The translations under genes and the position numbers were made by a program. Positions 29,293 through 38,165 of a stretch of 64,000 nt of DNA are shown one piece after another. How positions within the stretch are numbered: the first letter of the stretch is position 1; the number at the start of each line of letters is the position of its first letter. The stretch covers positions 4,402,001-4,466,000 of the forward strand of contig NZ_JAPENX010000001.1 of NCBI RefSeq assembly GCF_026341815.1, read 5' to 3'. A model generated the notes under the pieces. That model ran no database searches. It was not told the DNA's origin and saw nothing but the letters and a program-made list of their open reading frames with translations. This DNA comes from Streptomyces sp. NBC_00572 (lineage in GTDB: Bacteria; Actinomycetota; Actinomycetes; Streptomycetales; Streptomycetaceae).

Positions 29293-29349
29293 GGCACTTG
29301 TGTTTCGGGGTTGCCTACCCGCTCACCCGGCTACGGGCTCGCGGGAAGG

Positions 29350-31377
29350 TCAGAAGGTCAGCTTGAAGCTGTTGATGTAGCCGGTGTCGATCGCGGCCTT
29401 GTCCTGGACGCGGAGCTTCCAGGCACCGTTGGCGACCTCGGAGGAGGCGTTCACGGTGAAGGTCTGGACGATGTTGTCGGCGCTGCCGCCGGACCGGTTC
29501 GACAGGCTGTAGACCGAACCGTCGGGGGCGACGAGGTCGACGACGAGGTCACCGCGGTAGGTGTGGACGATGTTCACGTCCACCTTGAGGGTGGCGGGCG
29601 CGTTGCCCGTGACACCCGTGACGTTGACCGTCGAGGTCACCGCGGCGCCGTTGTCCGGGATGGAGACGTCGGCGGTGTTCTCGAAGACCTTGCCGGTGGG
29701 CGGGGTGCCGCCACCGGAGCGCGGGCCCACGTTGATGGCGGCCCAGGCGTCCTCGACGGCCGCGACCTCGGGGCTGGTGGCGCCGTAGAGCGCCTTGGCG
29801 ACGTCGACCGTGCCGGTACGGGCGCCGGCGTAGTCCGTCGTGGTGCCCCACTTGGTGGTGAGCGCCTTGAACCAGATCAGCTCGGCCTTGGCCCGGCCGA
29901 TGCCGGTGACGGGCAGGCCGTCGGAGGTCGGCGAGTCGTAGGTGACGCCGTTGATGGTCTTGACGCCGCTGCCCTCGGAGAGCAGGTAGAAGAAGTGGTT
30001 CGCCGGGCCCGAGGAGTAGTGGACGTCGATGCCGCCGAGGCCCGAGTACCAGGCGTCCTTGGACGAGCCGTCCTTGCTCGGCTTGTCCATGTAGCGGAGC
30101 GGGGTGCCGTTGCCGCGGATGTCGATCTTCTCGCCGACGAGGTAGTCGCCCGCGTCGTTGGCGTTGTTGGCGTAGAACTCGACGGCCGCCGCGAAGATGT
30201 CCGAGGTGGCCTCGTTGAGGCCGCCGGACTCGCCGCTGTACTGCAGACCGGCGGTGTTGGAGGTGACGCCGTGCGTCATCTCGTGCGCGGCCACGTCTAT
30301 GGACGTCAGCGGCTTGGTGTTGCCCGAGCCGTCGCCGTACGTCATGCAGAAGCAGCTGTCCGACCAGAACGCGTTGACGTACGCGTTGCCGTAGTGGACC
30401 CGGGAGTACGCGCCGACGCCGTCACCGCGGATACCGGTGCGGCCCTGCACGTTCTTGTAGTAGTCCCAGGTGAGCGCGGCGCCGTAGTGCGCGTCGGCGC
30501 CGGCCGTCTCCTTGTTGGACGGGCTGCCGTTGCCCCACACGTCGGTGGTGTTGCTGAACAGCGTCCCGGTGCCCGACGTACCACCGTTGAGGTTGTACGT
30601 CTTGTGGTTGCCGCGGCCGGTGTCGGTCAGCGTGTACGAGGGCGCGGTGCCGAGCGTGACCTGGCCGCTGTACATCGTGTTGCCGGTGCCGGTCTCGATG
30701 GCCTGCCACTCGTACAGCTTCTTGCCGGTCTTGGCGTCGGTGACGACGTGCAGCTCGTTCGGGGTGCCGTCGTGCTGGAGGCCGCCGACGACGGTCTCGT
30801 ACGCGAGGACGGGCGCGCCCTTGGCCATCCAGACGACCTTGCGCGGGGCGCGGTTGGCCTCGGCCTTGTCGGAGCCTTCCGCCTTCGCGGCGCCGAGGGC
30901 CTGCTTCGACGCGGCGGCCGGGGTGACCGTGGCGCTCGTGTCGACGTTCTTCAGCTCCGCGCGGGAAGCCTTGGAGATGCTCCGGGTCGCGCCGGCCTTG
31001 GACTCCTCGACGACGAGGTCGCCGCCCAGGACGGGCAGTCCGGCGTAGGTGCGCTCGTAGCGCGTGTGGGTCGTGCCGTCGCGGTCCTGCACGACGTCGC
31101 GGACGACCAGCTTCTCCTGGGCGCCGAGGCCGAGTTCCTTGGCCTTGGCGGCCTTGTCGGCGTCGGCCGCCTTGATGAGCGCGGTGCGCTCGGCGGGAGT
31201 GAGGTCGGCCGGGAGCTTGCCGGGGTTCGCCGAGGTGCCCTGCTGGGCCTTCGGGGCGATGCTCCAGGGGGCGTCGGCCGCGGTGGCGGCGCCCGTCTGG
31301 ACGCTCACGGTGAGCATGGCGGCGGCAGCGATCAGAGCGCCGGTCGCGGTGGCGCGACGGCTGGGCGTGGATCTCAC
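29350..31377 (-). CDS. Secreted M4 (thermolysin-type) metalloprotease with P domain
   Basis: 675-residue preproenzyme. The signal peptide (VRSTPSRRATATGALIAAAAML, cleavage near ATAADA) is followed by an FTP/PepSY-type propeptide up to about residue 210. The M4 catalytic domain carries zinc motif HEMTH at 365-369, third ligand Glu389 in GLNEATSD, and DVHYSSGPANHFFYLLSEG. The last 100 residues form a proprotein-convertase P domain (NTADVSIPDNGA, HTYRGDLVVDLVAPDG). It secretes as a zymogen and degrades extracellular protein. GTG at 31377 follows AAGGAG at 5 bases; the frame is open 26 codons further up but lacks a better site. It stands alone, with a strong terminator after it. Confidence 0.93.
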   Translation of the reverse strand: MRSTPSRRATATGALIAAAAMLTVSVQTGAATAADAPWSIAPKAQQGTSANPGKLPADLTPAERTALIKAADADKAAKAKELGLGAQEKLVVRDVVQDRDGTTHTRYERTYAGLPVLGGDLVVEESKAGATRSISKASRAELKNVDTSATVTPAAASKQALGAAKAEGSDKAEANRAPRKVVWMAKGAPVLAYETVVGGLQHDGTPNELHVVTDAKTGKKLYEWQAIETGTGNTMYSGQVTLGTAPSYTLTDTGRGNHKTYNLNGGTSGTGTLFSNTTDVWGNGSPSNKETAGADAHYGAALTWDYYKNVQGRTGIRGDGVGAYSRVHYGNAYVNAFWSDSCFCMTYGDGSGNTKPLTSIDVAAHEMTHGVTSNTAGLQYSGESGGLNEATSDIFAAAVEFYANNANDAGDYLVGEKIDIRGNGTPLRYMDKPSKDGSSKDAWYSGLGGIDVHYSSGPANHFFYLLSEGSGVKTINGVTYDSPTSDGLPVTGIGRAKAELIWFKALTTKWGTTTDYAGARTGTVDVAKALYGATSPEVAAVEDAWAAINVGPRSGGGTPPTGKVFENTADVSIPDNGAAVTSTVNVTGVTGNAPATLKVDVNIVHTYRGDLVVDLVAPDGSVYSLSNRSGGSADNIVQTFTVNASSEVANGAWKLRVQDKAAIDTGYINSFKLTF

Positions 31378-31581
31378 GCAGACTCCTTCTTGCGAGGGGG
31401 GTACCGGCGGACTGGGTCGGCCCATCCGGGCGGAGCAAGCAGAGCTGTGGAGCACGTTCGGGTGAAGCGGCGAACTTTGATGCGAAGAACCGGGGAGAGA
31501 GTGACAGGAATGACGGGGACCTGTCAGGAGTGCATCGGCAAGTTGGCCGGAAATCGTCCGCTGCCCGTGAGGCCGTGTTCG

Positions 31582-32502
31582 TTAACCGGACGTTTCGTCG
31601 ATCATGGACGCGATGCCGTCCAACGTTCGCCCGAGCCCGAATTCGAAGAGTGTCCGCAGATCGAGACCGAACCCGCCCCCGCTCGTGACCAAGGCCAACT
31701 CGGGGTACGAGCCACCCGATTGGATCGCGTCGAATCGTGGCTCGTTCTGTTCCATCCACTCGCCGTCGGAGATGCCCGAATCCTGTCGCGCCTGCTCCTC
31801 CAGATCGTCCGCCATCGACAGTCCCTGGACGTACGCGAAGATCACCAGATGGGTGTACAGCTTCTGGGTGTGACTGAGGGGCGTGCCCCTCATCGCCCGT
31901 AGCATCCACTCCGTGTACGCCATCGCGTTCGGCGTCGCGACGGGCCGCGTGTACGAGGCCATCGCGTGCGCCAGCCACGGGTGCCGGGCGTACACGTCAC
32001 GCAGCCAGCGCGCGCCCTGCTCCAGCCCCGTCCGCCAGTGCGCCGGCGCCGGACCGAGCGGGACCTCGCCGCAGGCCGCGTCCGTCATCAGGCGGATCAG
32101 CTCCGGCTTGCCCGGCACATGGCGGTACAGGGTCATCGTCGAGACGCCGAGCGTCGTCGCCACCCTGCGCATCGTCAGGGTGTGCAGGCCTTCCGCGTCG
32201 GCGAGTCCGAGGGCCGCGTCGACGACTTCCCTACGGGTGAGGGGGGTCGCCGTCCGGTCCTCGGCCGGCGTACGCGTGCCCGTCGCCGACGGCGCGACCA
32301 CCGTGCCCACCCCCGGTTCCGGGCGGACCAGGCCCTCCTGACGGAGGACCGCCAGCGCCTTCGTCGCCGTCGCCATGGCCACGCCCCACTCGCGGGTGAT
32401 CGCCCGCGTCGACGGAACCCTGTCCCCCGGGGCCAACTCGCCGACCTGGACGCGGCGACGGAGCTCGGCGGCGATCACAAGGTAGGGCGGTGGGGTCGTC
32501 AT
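31582..32502 (-). CDS. Chimeric regulator: GntR winged helix fused to a TetR-type protein
   Basis: 306 residues with two DNA-binding domains. Residues 1-70 are a GntR winged helix (ELAPGDRVPSTRAITREWGVAMATATKALAVLRQEGLV). Residues 85-135 are a TetR helix-turn-helix (LTRREVVDAALGLADAEGLHTLTMRRVATTLGVSTMTLYRHVPGK), followed by a TetR C-terminal ligand domain with WMLRAMRGTPLS. This fusion occurs in actinobacteria, often beside MFS pumps. It is divergent from an MFS exporter 125 bp away; two copies of a CTAGTGCAC-type motif lie between them. It is likely the pump's repressor, released by the pump's substrate. Confidence 0.87.
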   Translation of the reverse strand: MTTPPPYLVIAAELRRRVQVGELAPGDRVPSTRAITREWGVAMATATKALAVLRQEGLVRPEPGVGTVVAPSATGTRTPAEDRTATPLTRREVVDAALGLADAEGLHTLTMRRVATTLGVSTMTLYRHVPGKPELIRLMTDAACGEVPLGPAPAHWRTGLEQGARWLRDVYARHPWLAHAMASYTRPVATPNAMAYTEWMLRAMRGTPLSHTQKLYTHLVIFAYVQGLSMADDLEEQARQDSGISDGEWMEQNEPRFDAIQSGGSYPELALVTSGGGFGLDLRTLFEFGLGRTLDGIASMIDETSG

Positions 32503-32509
32503 GGCGGGA

Positions 32510-32583
32510 GTGTACTAGTGCACCAAGAGAGGCGTACACGTCTCTGAACTGGCACTTCATGCCGAGAATTCGAGGTGCACTAG
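32510..32583. promoter_or_regulatory. Paired operator motifs between the chimeric regulator and MFS pump
   Basis: CTAGTGCACC at 32515-32524 and its reverse complement GGTGCACTAG at 32574-32583 face each other across 49 bp. The first copy sits in a near-palindrome GTGTACTAGTGCAC (32510-32523). Two sites fit a regulator with two DNA-binding domains, or two dimers, on a shared promoter region. Confidence 0.55.
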
Positions 32584-32627
32584 GGCGGGAGTGGCAACGT
32601 ACGCAGACCGCTGCTTCTCTCCTCCCC

Positions 32628-34124
32628 ATGACACTCACCGCACAGTCGGAGCCCACCACCGGACCCGGTCCCGCTCCCGCCGGCCGGCGTGAATGGACCG
32701 CCCTCGGCGTCCTCATGCTGCCGCTGCTCCTCGTCTCGATGGACGTCTCCGTCCTCTACTTCGCCATCCCCTCCATCAGCGCCGACCTGCGGCCCGGAGC
32801 CACCGGACAGCTCTGGATCCTCGACATCTACGGCTTCGTCCTCGCCGGGCTGCTCGTCACCATGGGCGCGCTCGGGGACCGCGTCGGGCGCCGCAAGGTC
32901 CTCCTCGGCGGCGCGGCGCTGTTCGGCATCGCCTCCGTCGCGGCGGCCTACGCGCAGAGCCCCGGCGCCCTGATCGGCGCCCGTGCGCTGCTCGGCGTCG
33001 CCGGGGCCTGCCTCATGCCCGCCACCCTCGCCCTGATCCGGGTGCTGTTCGCCGACCCGGCGCAGCGCGCCAAGGCCGTCACCCTGTGGACCTCGGTGAT
33101 GGCAAGTGGCATCGCCCTGGGGCCTGTTGTCAGCGGCGCACTCGTCGAGCACTTCTGGTGGGGATCCGTCTTCCTCCTCAACCTCCCGGCCATGGCCCTG
33201 CTGCTCGTCCTGGGACCGCTGCTCCTGCCCGAGTCCAAGGGAGCCGCGGCCACCGGACCGTTCGACGTCCTCAGCGCCGCCCTCTCGCTGGGCGCGCTGC
33301 TGCCACTCATCCACGGCATCAAGGAGCTCGCCAAAGACGGCTGGGCGCCCCTACCGGCAGGCGGCGTGGTCGTGGGGCTGCTCATCGGCCTGGTCTTCGT
33401 CCGCCGGCAGGCGCGACTCGCCCACCCCATGGTCGACCTCGCTCTCCTGCGGAACCGGGGCTACGGCGGCTCCGTCCTCGCCAACCTGCTCGCGATGGCG
33501 GCAACCGTCGGCTTCGCCGTCTTCCTCACCCAGTACCTGCAGTCCGTCCTGGGCCAGAGCCCGTTCGAGGCGGCGCTCTGGAGCCTCGTACCGACCGCGG
33601 GCGTCCTGGCCGCCGCGCCCACGGCCGCCGCACTCGCCCAGAAGGTCGACCGGGCGTACGTGATGGCCGGCGGCTTCCTCGTGGCCGCCGCCGGTTTCGC
33701 CTGGCTGGCCGGCATCGACCGTGCCACGCCCCTGTGGGTCGTCATCGTGGCCGGCGCCGTCTACGCCGGTGGGCTCGTCTCCGCGATGACCCTCGCCAAC
33801 GAGCTCGCCCTCGGCGCCGCCCCGCCCGAGCGCGCCGGGTCCGCCGCCGCGGTGCTGGAGTCGGGAGCCGAGCTCGGCGGGGCGCTCGGGATGGCCGTAC
33901 TCGGATCCGTGGGAACGGCGGTCTACACCGCGGCGATGCCCGCCTCCGCGCCGCACGCGGCGCGCGAGACCCTGGGCGGGGCGCTGGCCGCCGGGCCCTC
34001 GGTGCTGGACGCGGCGCGGACCGCGTTCGTCGACGCGATGGGGGCGGTCGCCGTGGGGGCGGCGGTGTTGATGGTGGGCGCGGCGGTGCTGTCGCTCGCG
34101 CTGTTGCGGCGGGCGCGGGGCTGA
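32628..34124 (+). CDS. DHA2-type MFS drug exporter
   Basis: 498-residue major facilitator with about 14 membrane segments, close to the SmvA/QacA group of multidrug antiporters. LLLVSMDVSVLYFAIPSISADLRPG is the helix 1 signature, GALGDRVGRRKVLLGG is motif A, and SGIALGPVVSGALVEH is motif C. Export of a toxic compound with proton antiport is the family role. ATG at 32628 lacks an SD sequence (upstream is pyrimidine-rich), so the message may be leaderless. Divergent from the GntR-TetR chimera, which probably represses it. Confidence 0.9.
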   Translation: MTLTAQSEPTTGPGPAPAGRREWTALGVLMLPLLLVSMDVSVLYFAIPSISADLRPGATGQLWILDIYGFVLAGLLVTMGALGDRVGRRKVLLGGAALFGIASVAAAYAQSPGALIGARALLGVAGACLMPATLALIRVLFADPAQRAKAVTLWTSVMASGIALGPVVSGALVEHFWWGSVFLLNLPAMALLLVLGPLLLPESKGAAATGPFDVLSAALSLGALLPLIHGIKELAKDGWAPLPAGGVVVGLLIGLVFVRRQARLAHPMVDLALLRNRGYGGSVLANLLAMAATVGFAVFLTQYLQSVLGQSPFEAALWSLVPTAGVLAAAPTAAALAQKVDRAYVMAGGFLVAAAGFAWLAGIDRATPLWVVIVAGAVYAGGLVSAMTLANELALGAAPPERAGSAAAVLESGAELGGALGMAVLGSVGTAVYTAAMPASAPHAARETLGGALAAGPSVLDAARTAFVDAMGAVAVGAAVLMVGAAVLSLALLRRARG

Positions 34125-34291
34125 CACCCGTGGGTGGCGCCGTGAGGGCCGTTCCGGGGGCCGCATTCGGGACTCACCGATGAACGGCGCGACGTGAGCG
34201 GTTCTTGCTGAACGCTCCGGTCGCGCCACACATCACGTTCTACGTCCCGAACACGGGCCCCCTCCAGGTCCCCCACCGCGTGAGCCGTCGA

Positions 34292-36100
34292 CTAACCCAC
34301 CAGACTCTCCCGCCAAGCCTGGTGCAGCCCCGCGTAGTGGCCCTCGCCCGTGACCAGGTCCGAGGGCGTGCCGTCCTCGATGATCCGCCCCGACTCCATC
34401 ACCAGGACCCGGTCCGCGACCTCGACCGTGGACAGACGGTGGGCGATGACCACCGCCGTACGGCCCGCCAGGACCGTGTCCATCGCCCGCTGCACCGCGC
34501 GCTCGCCCGGCACGTCCAGGGAGCTGGTGGCCTCGTCGAGGATCAGGACCGCCGGGTCCGCGAGCAGCGCCCTCGCGAAGGCGACCAACTGGCGCTGGCC
34601 CGCCGAGATGCGGCCGCCCCGCTTGCGCACGTCCGTGTCGTAGCCGTCCGGGAGGCCCACGATGAACTCGTGGGCCCCGATCGCACGGGCCGCGTCCTCG
34701 ATCTGCTCGCGGGTCGCGTCCGGGCGGCCGATCGCGATGTTCTCGGCGACCGTTCCCGAGAAGAGGAACGCCTCCTGGGTGACCATGACGATGCCCCGGC
34801 GGAGGTCCGGCGTGGTCAGATCGCGGAGGTCCACACCGTCCAGGCGCACCGCGCCGTCGGTGGGGTCGTAGAAGCGGGCCAGGAGTTTCGCCAGGGTCGA
34901 CTTGCCCGCGCCCGTCGCCCCCACCACCGCGACCGTCTGGCCGGCGGGGATGGTCAGGTCGAAGGTGGGCAGGACCTCGCCGCCCGTGCGGTAGGCGAAG
35001 CGGACCGTGTCGAAGGTGACCTCGCGCCCCGGGGAGCCCGTGCGGGCGGGCAGGGTGACGGGGGTCGTCGTCTCCGGGACTCCGGGCTCCTGGGCGAGCA
35101 GGCCCGCGATCTTGGTGAGGGACGCGGCCGCCGACTCGTACGAGTTGAGGAACATGCCGAGCCGGTCGATCGGGTCGTACAGGCGCCGCATGTACAGGAC
35201 CGCCGCCGCCAGGACGCCCAGCTCCAGGGAGCCCGAGGCCACCCGGTAGGCGCCCCACAGGCACATGCCGGCGACCGCCGTGTTCGCCACGAGCCGTGAC
35301 CCGACCACGTAGCGGGCCATTTCGAGGAGCGCGTCGCCGTTGCTGCGCTCGTGCCGGTGGTTGAGCGTCGCGAACTCGGCGTCGTTGACCGCCTCCCGGC
35401 GGAACGCCCGTACCGGACGGATGCCGTTCATCGTCTCGGCGAACTTCACGATGACGCCCGCGATGGCCGTGGACCGCTCGGCGTACACCGCTCCGGCACG
35501 TCGCCGATAGACGCGCACCAGGAGGGAGAGCGGCAGGAAGGACGCCACCGCCACCGCGCCGACGCCCAGGTCGAGGTAGAGCAGGATCGCCGAGATCGAG
35601 ACGAAGGAGAGGACGACGCCGATCAGTTCCTGCAGGCCCTCCGAGAGGAGCTCCCGGAGGGATTCGACGTCGGTGGTGGAGCGGGAGATGAGCCGGCCCG
35701 AGGTGTACCGCTCGTGGAAGTCGACGCTCAGGATCTGCGAGTGGCGGAAGATCCGGCCGCGCAGGTCGAGGAGGACGTCCTGGTTGACGCGGGCCGCGCC
35801 GCGGACGAAGACGTACTGGAGGAGGCCCGAGAGCGCCGCGCAGAGGAGATAGCCGAGGGCCACCGCGAGGACGGGGCCGTGGTCGCCCGCCCGGAAGGCG
35901 GGGACGCCCTCGTCGATGGCGTACGCGACGAGGAGAGGCCCCGCCTGGACCGCGGCCTCCTTGACGAGGAGCACCAGGGCGGCGACCGCGACCCGGGCGC
36001 GGTGGGTCGAGAGGAGGGAGCGGAGCAGGGCGCCCGTCGCTCCGGGGGGTGCCGGGAGGTCGTCGCGGTCGAAGGGGTCGCTGGTGCGCTGGTCCGTCAT
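34292..36100 (-). CDS. ABC exporter subunit (membrane plus ATPase), second of a pair
   Basis: 602-residue half-transporter: six-helix type 1 exporter domain (residues 30-320), then the ATPase with Walker A GATGAGKST, the signature RISAGQRQLVAFARALL, and Walker B AVLILDEATSSLD with the catalytic Glu. The signature deviates from LSGGQ (ISAGQ). The start overlaps the stop of the upstream subunit by 4 bases (ATGA). With that partner it should form a heterodimeric exporter with one full and one degenerate ATP site. Substrate unknown: lipids, drugs or peptides in relatives. One frame stays open through both subunit genes, but these are two separate proteins. Confidence 0.9.
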   Translation of the reverse strand: MTDQRTSDPFDRDDLPAPPGATGALLRSLLSTHRARVAVAALVLLVKEAAVQAGPLLVAYAIDEGVPAFRAGDHGPVLAVALGYLLCAALSGLLQYVFVRGAARVNQDVLLDLRGRIFRHSQILSVDFHERYTSGRLISRSTTDVESLRELLSEGLQELIGVVLSFVSISAILLYLDLGVGAVAVASFLPLSLLVRVYRRRAGAVYAERSTAIAGVIVKFAETMNGIRPVRAFRREAVNDAEFATLNHRHERSNGDALLEMARYVVGSRLVANTAVAGMCLWGAYRVASGSLELGVLAAAVLYMRRLYDPIDRLGMFLNSYESAAASLTKIAGLLAQEPGVPETTTPVTLPARTGSPGREVTFDTVRFAYRTGGEVLPTFDLTIPAGQTVAVVGATGAGKSTLAKLLARFYDPTDGAVRLDGVDLRDLTTPDLRRGIVMVTQEAFLFSGTVAENIAIGRPDATREQIEDAARAIGAHEFIVGLPDGYDTDVRKRGGRISAGQRQLVAFARALLADPAVLILDEATSSLDVPGERAVQRAMDTVLAGRTAVVIAHRLSTVEVADRVLVMESGRIIEDGTPSDLVTGEGHYAGLHQAWRESLVG

Positions 36101-37983
36101 CGGTCGCCGTCCTTGCCTTCGCCGGACATCAGCCAGGCGTACTCCTCGCTGCTCCGCAGCAGTTCGTGGTGGGTGCCCACGGCCGTGATCCGGCCCTCGG
36201 ACAGCAGCGCCACCCGGTCGGCCAGCATCACCGTCGAGGGGCGGTGTGCCACCACGAGGGCCGTGGTCTCCCGCAGGACCTCCCGCAGGGCGGCCTCCAC
36301 ACGGGCCTCCGTGTGGACGTCGAGTGCGGAGAGGGGATCGTCGAGGACGAGGAAGCGGGGCCGGCCGATGACCGCCCTCGCGAGGGCCAGGCGCTGCCGC
36401 TGACCGCCCGAGAGGCTGAGGCCCTGCTCGCCGACCTGGGTCGCGGTGCCCTCGGGCAGCCGGTCGACGAAGCCGTCGGCCTGTGCCACGTCCAGGGCGC
36501 GCCGCAGTTCGGGTTCGCCCGCCGACCCGCCGGCTCCCATCAGGACGTTCTCCCCGACGCTGGCGGAGAAGAGGGTGGGCTCCTCGAACGCCACCGAGAC
36601 CAGGGCCCGCAGCCGCTCCCGTTCCATCAGGGCGATGTCCTCGCCGTCCAGGAGGATGCGGCCGCCGGTCGCCTCGTGCAGCCGCGGTACGAGGGCGGTG
36701 AGCGTGGTCTTGCCGGAGCCGGTGCCGCCGACCAGGGCCAGCGTCTCGCCGGGGCGGATGTGCAGGTCGATGCCGTCGAGGACGGGTGGGGAGCCCTCCG
36801 GGGCGTCCGGGTAGCGGAACGACACGCCCTCGAACCGGACCCCGTCGGGGTCGTCCCGAGGAGCGTGGGCCCCGGCGGCGGTGTCCGGCTCCTCGGCGGC
36901 GTCCATCACCTCGAAGTACCGTTCCGTCGCGGTCGCCGCCTCCTGGCTCATCGCGAGCAGGAAGCCGATCGACTCCACCGGCCAGCGCAGCGCCAGAGCG
37001 GTCGACAGGAACGCGACGAGCGTGCCCGCCGACAGGTCCCCGTCCGCGACCTGGATGGTGCCGAGGACGAGGGCGGCGCCGATGGCCAGTTCCGGTACGA
37101 AGGTGATGACCGCCCAGATCGTCGCGAGCAGCCGGGCCTTGAGCAGTTCCGTGCCGCGCAGGTGGCCGGAGAGCTCCCGGAAGGCCGTCGCCTGGCTGCG
37201 GTGGCGGCCGAATCCCTTGATGATCCGGATGCCGAGGACGCTCTCCTCGACGACCGTCGTCAGATCGCCCACCTGGTCCTGGGCGCGGCGCGCGACCACT
37301 CCGTACCGGCCCTCGAACATCGAGCAGACCACGACGAGCGGGATGACCGGGGTGAGGAGGACGAGCCCGAGTGACCAGTCCTGGGCGAGCAGCAGTACAT
37401 AACCCGCGAGGATCGTCACGGCGTTGACCAGCAGGAACGTCAGCGGGAAGGCCAGGAACATCCGGACCAGCATGAGGTCGGTCGTCCCGCGCGAGAGCAG
37501 CTGCCCGGACGCCCACCGATCGTGGAAGGCGATGGGGAGCCGCTGGAGCCTGCCGTACAGATCGGCCCGCATCCGCGCCTCGACGCCGGACAGGGGCCGC
37601 GCCACCAGCCACCGCCGGTACCCGAAGAGCACCGCCTCGGCGATGCCGAGCAGCAGGAGGTAGAGCGCCCCCAGCCACACCCCGCCCGGGTCCCGGTCCG
37701 CGACCGGCCCGTCGACCAGCCACTTCAGTACGAGCGGGATGACGAGGGACAGACAGGAGGCGACGATCGCGACGAACGCGGCCGTGAACAACCGCCCCCG
37801 CACGGGCCGCACGTACGGCCAGAGACGGAGCAGCGTCCGGACCGCCGAGCGGCCGGCGACGTCCGGGGCGTCGGTGGGAACGGCGGCACCGGCGGCGCCG
37901 GGAGCACCGGCGGCGCCGGGAGCACCGGCCGCGTCGGGTGTGTCGGGGGCGGGGGGCTCTGAGGCGACAGGTTTCTCGGGCAT
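36097..37983 (-). CDS. ABC exporter subunit (membrane plus ATPase), first of a pair
   Basis: 628-residue half-transporter. A Pro/Ala/Gly-rich N-terminal tail of about 45 residues, coded in part by an 18-bp tandem repeat, precedes six membrane helices. The ATPase has Walker A GGTGSGKTT, the canonical signature LSLSGGQRQRLALARA, and Walker B RFLVLDDPLSALD, where Asp replaces the catalytic Glu. Such a substitution marks the degenerate site in heterodimeric exporters (for example TM287/288 or BmrCD). Together with the partner's ISAGQ it assigns the degenerate site to this Walker B facing the partner's signature. Cotranscribed with and coupled to the downstream subunit. Confidence 0.9.
   Translation of the reverse strand: MPEKPVASEPPAPDTPDAAGAPGAAGAPGAAGAAVPTDAPDVAGRSAVRTLLRLWPYVRPVRGRLFTAAFVAIVASCLSLVIPLVLKWLVDGPVADRDPGGVWLGALYLLLLGIAEAVLFGYRRWLVARPLSGVEARMRADLYGRLQRLPIAFHDRWASGQLLSRGTTDLMLVRMFLAFPLTFLLVNAVTILAGYVLLLAQDWSLGLVLLTPVIPLVVVCSMFEGRYGVVARRAQDQVGDLTTVVEESVLGIRIIKGFGRHRSQATAFRELSGHLRGTELLKARLLATIWAVITFVPELAIGAALVLGTIQVADGDLSAGTLVAFLSTALALRWPVESIGFLLAMSQEAATATERYFEVMDAAEEPDTAAGAHAPRDDPDGVRFEGVSFRYPDAPEGSPPVLDGIDLHIRPGETLALVGGTGSGKTTLTALVPRLHEATGGRILLDGEDIALMERERLRALVSVAFEEPTLFSASVGENVLMGAGGSAGEPELRRALDVAQADGFVDRLPEGTATQVGEQGLSLSGGQRQRLALARAVIGRPRFLVLDDPLSALDVHTEARVEAALREVLRETTALVVAHRPSTVMLADRVALLSEGRITAVGTHHELLRSSEEYAWLMSGEGKDGDR
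37886..37930. repeat. 18-bp tandem repeat inside the ABC subunit coding region
   Basis: Two full copies (37886-37903, 37904-37921) and a partial third of a unit starting GCACCGGCGGCGCC. On the minus strand it codes for repeated Gly-Ala-Pro residues in the N-terminal tail. A likely slippage site with variable copy number. Confidence 0.7.
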
Positions 37984-38028
37984 CAGTTCCGACCATACGG
38001 TTCACCACTGACACGTCTCATCCGGTTT

Positions 38029-38059
38029 TCCGGGCGCCCTTCCCGGAAGGGCGCCCGGA
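38029..38059. promoter_or_regulatory. 31-bp near-perfect palindrome in a divergent promoter region
   Basis: Arms TCCGGGCGCCCTTCC (38029-38043) and GGAAGGGCGCCCGGA (38045-38059) around a single C. A second palindrome TGGTC-TT-GACCA follows at 38061-38072. They lie between the divergent ABC exporter operon (start 37983) and the 38166 gene. As RNA the first is a very stable hairpin, either an attenuator in the exporter leader or a barrier between promoters; as DNA it could be an operator. Confidence 0.5.
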
Positions 38060-38110
38060 TTGGTCTTGACCAGGCAAACTCGCACGTCGCAGACTTGCCC
38101 GGCCCCGCAC

Positions 38111-38162
38111 CGGGGCGTCCACAGGGGGGAACAGCCCGCACGGGGTGTCCACAGGGGGGAAC
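38111..38162. repeat. Tandem 30-bp duplication carrying two ribosome-binding sites
   Basis: Segments starting CGGGGCGTCCACAGGGG (38111) and CGGGGTGTCCACAGGGG (38141) are nearly identical over 22 bases at a 30-bp period. The second supplies GGGGGGA for the start at 38166; the first is an idle copy. The second also contains an in-frame GTG (38145) seven codons upstream. Confidence 0.7.
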
Positions 38163-38165
38163 CGC

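Noticed and set aside
34292-38014. One frame open for about 1240 codons across both ABC subunit genes
   Set aside because: Only its distal part (from 36100 down) codes for an ABC subunit. The proximal part is an out-of-frame reading of the first subunit gene, shown by loss of domain motifs and Arg/Pro-rich sequence. Two separate subunits explain the region.
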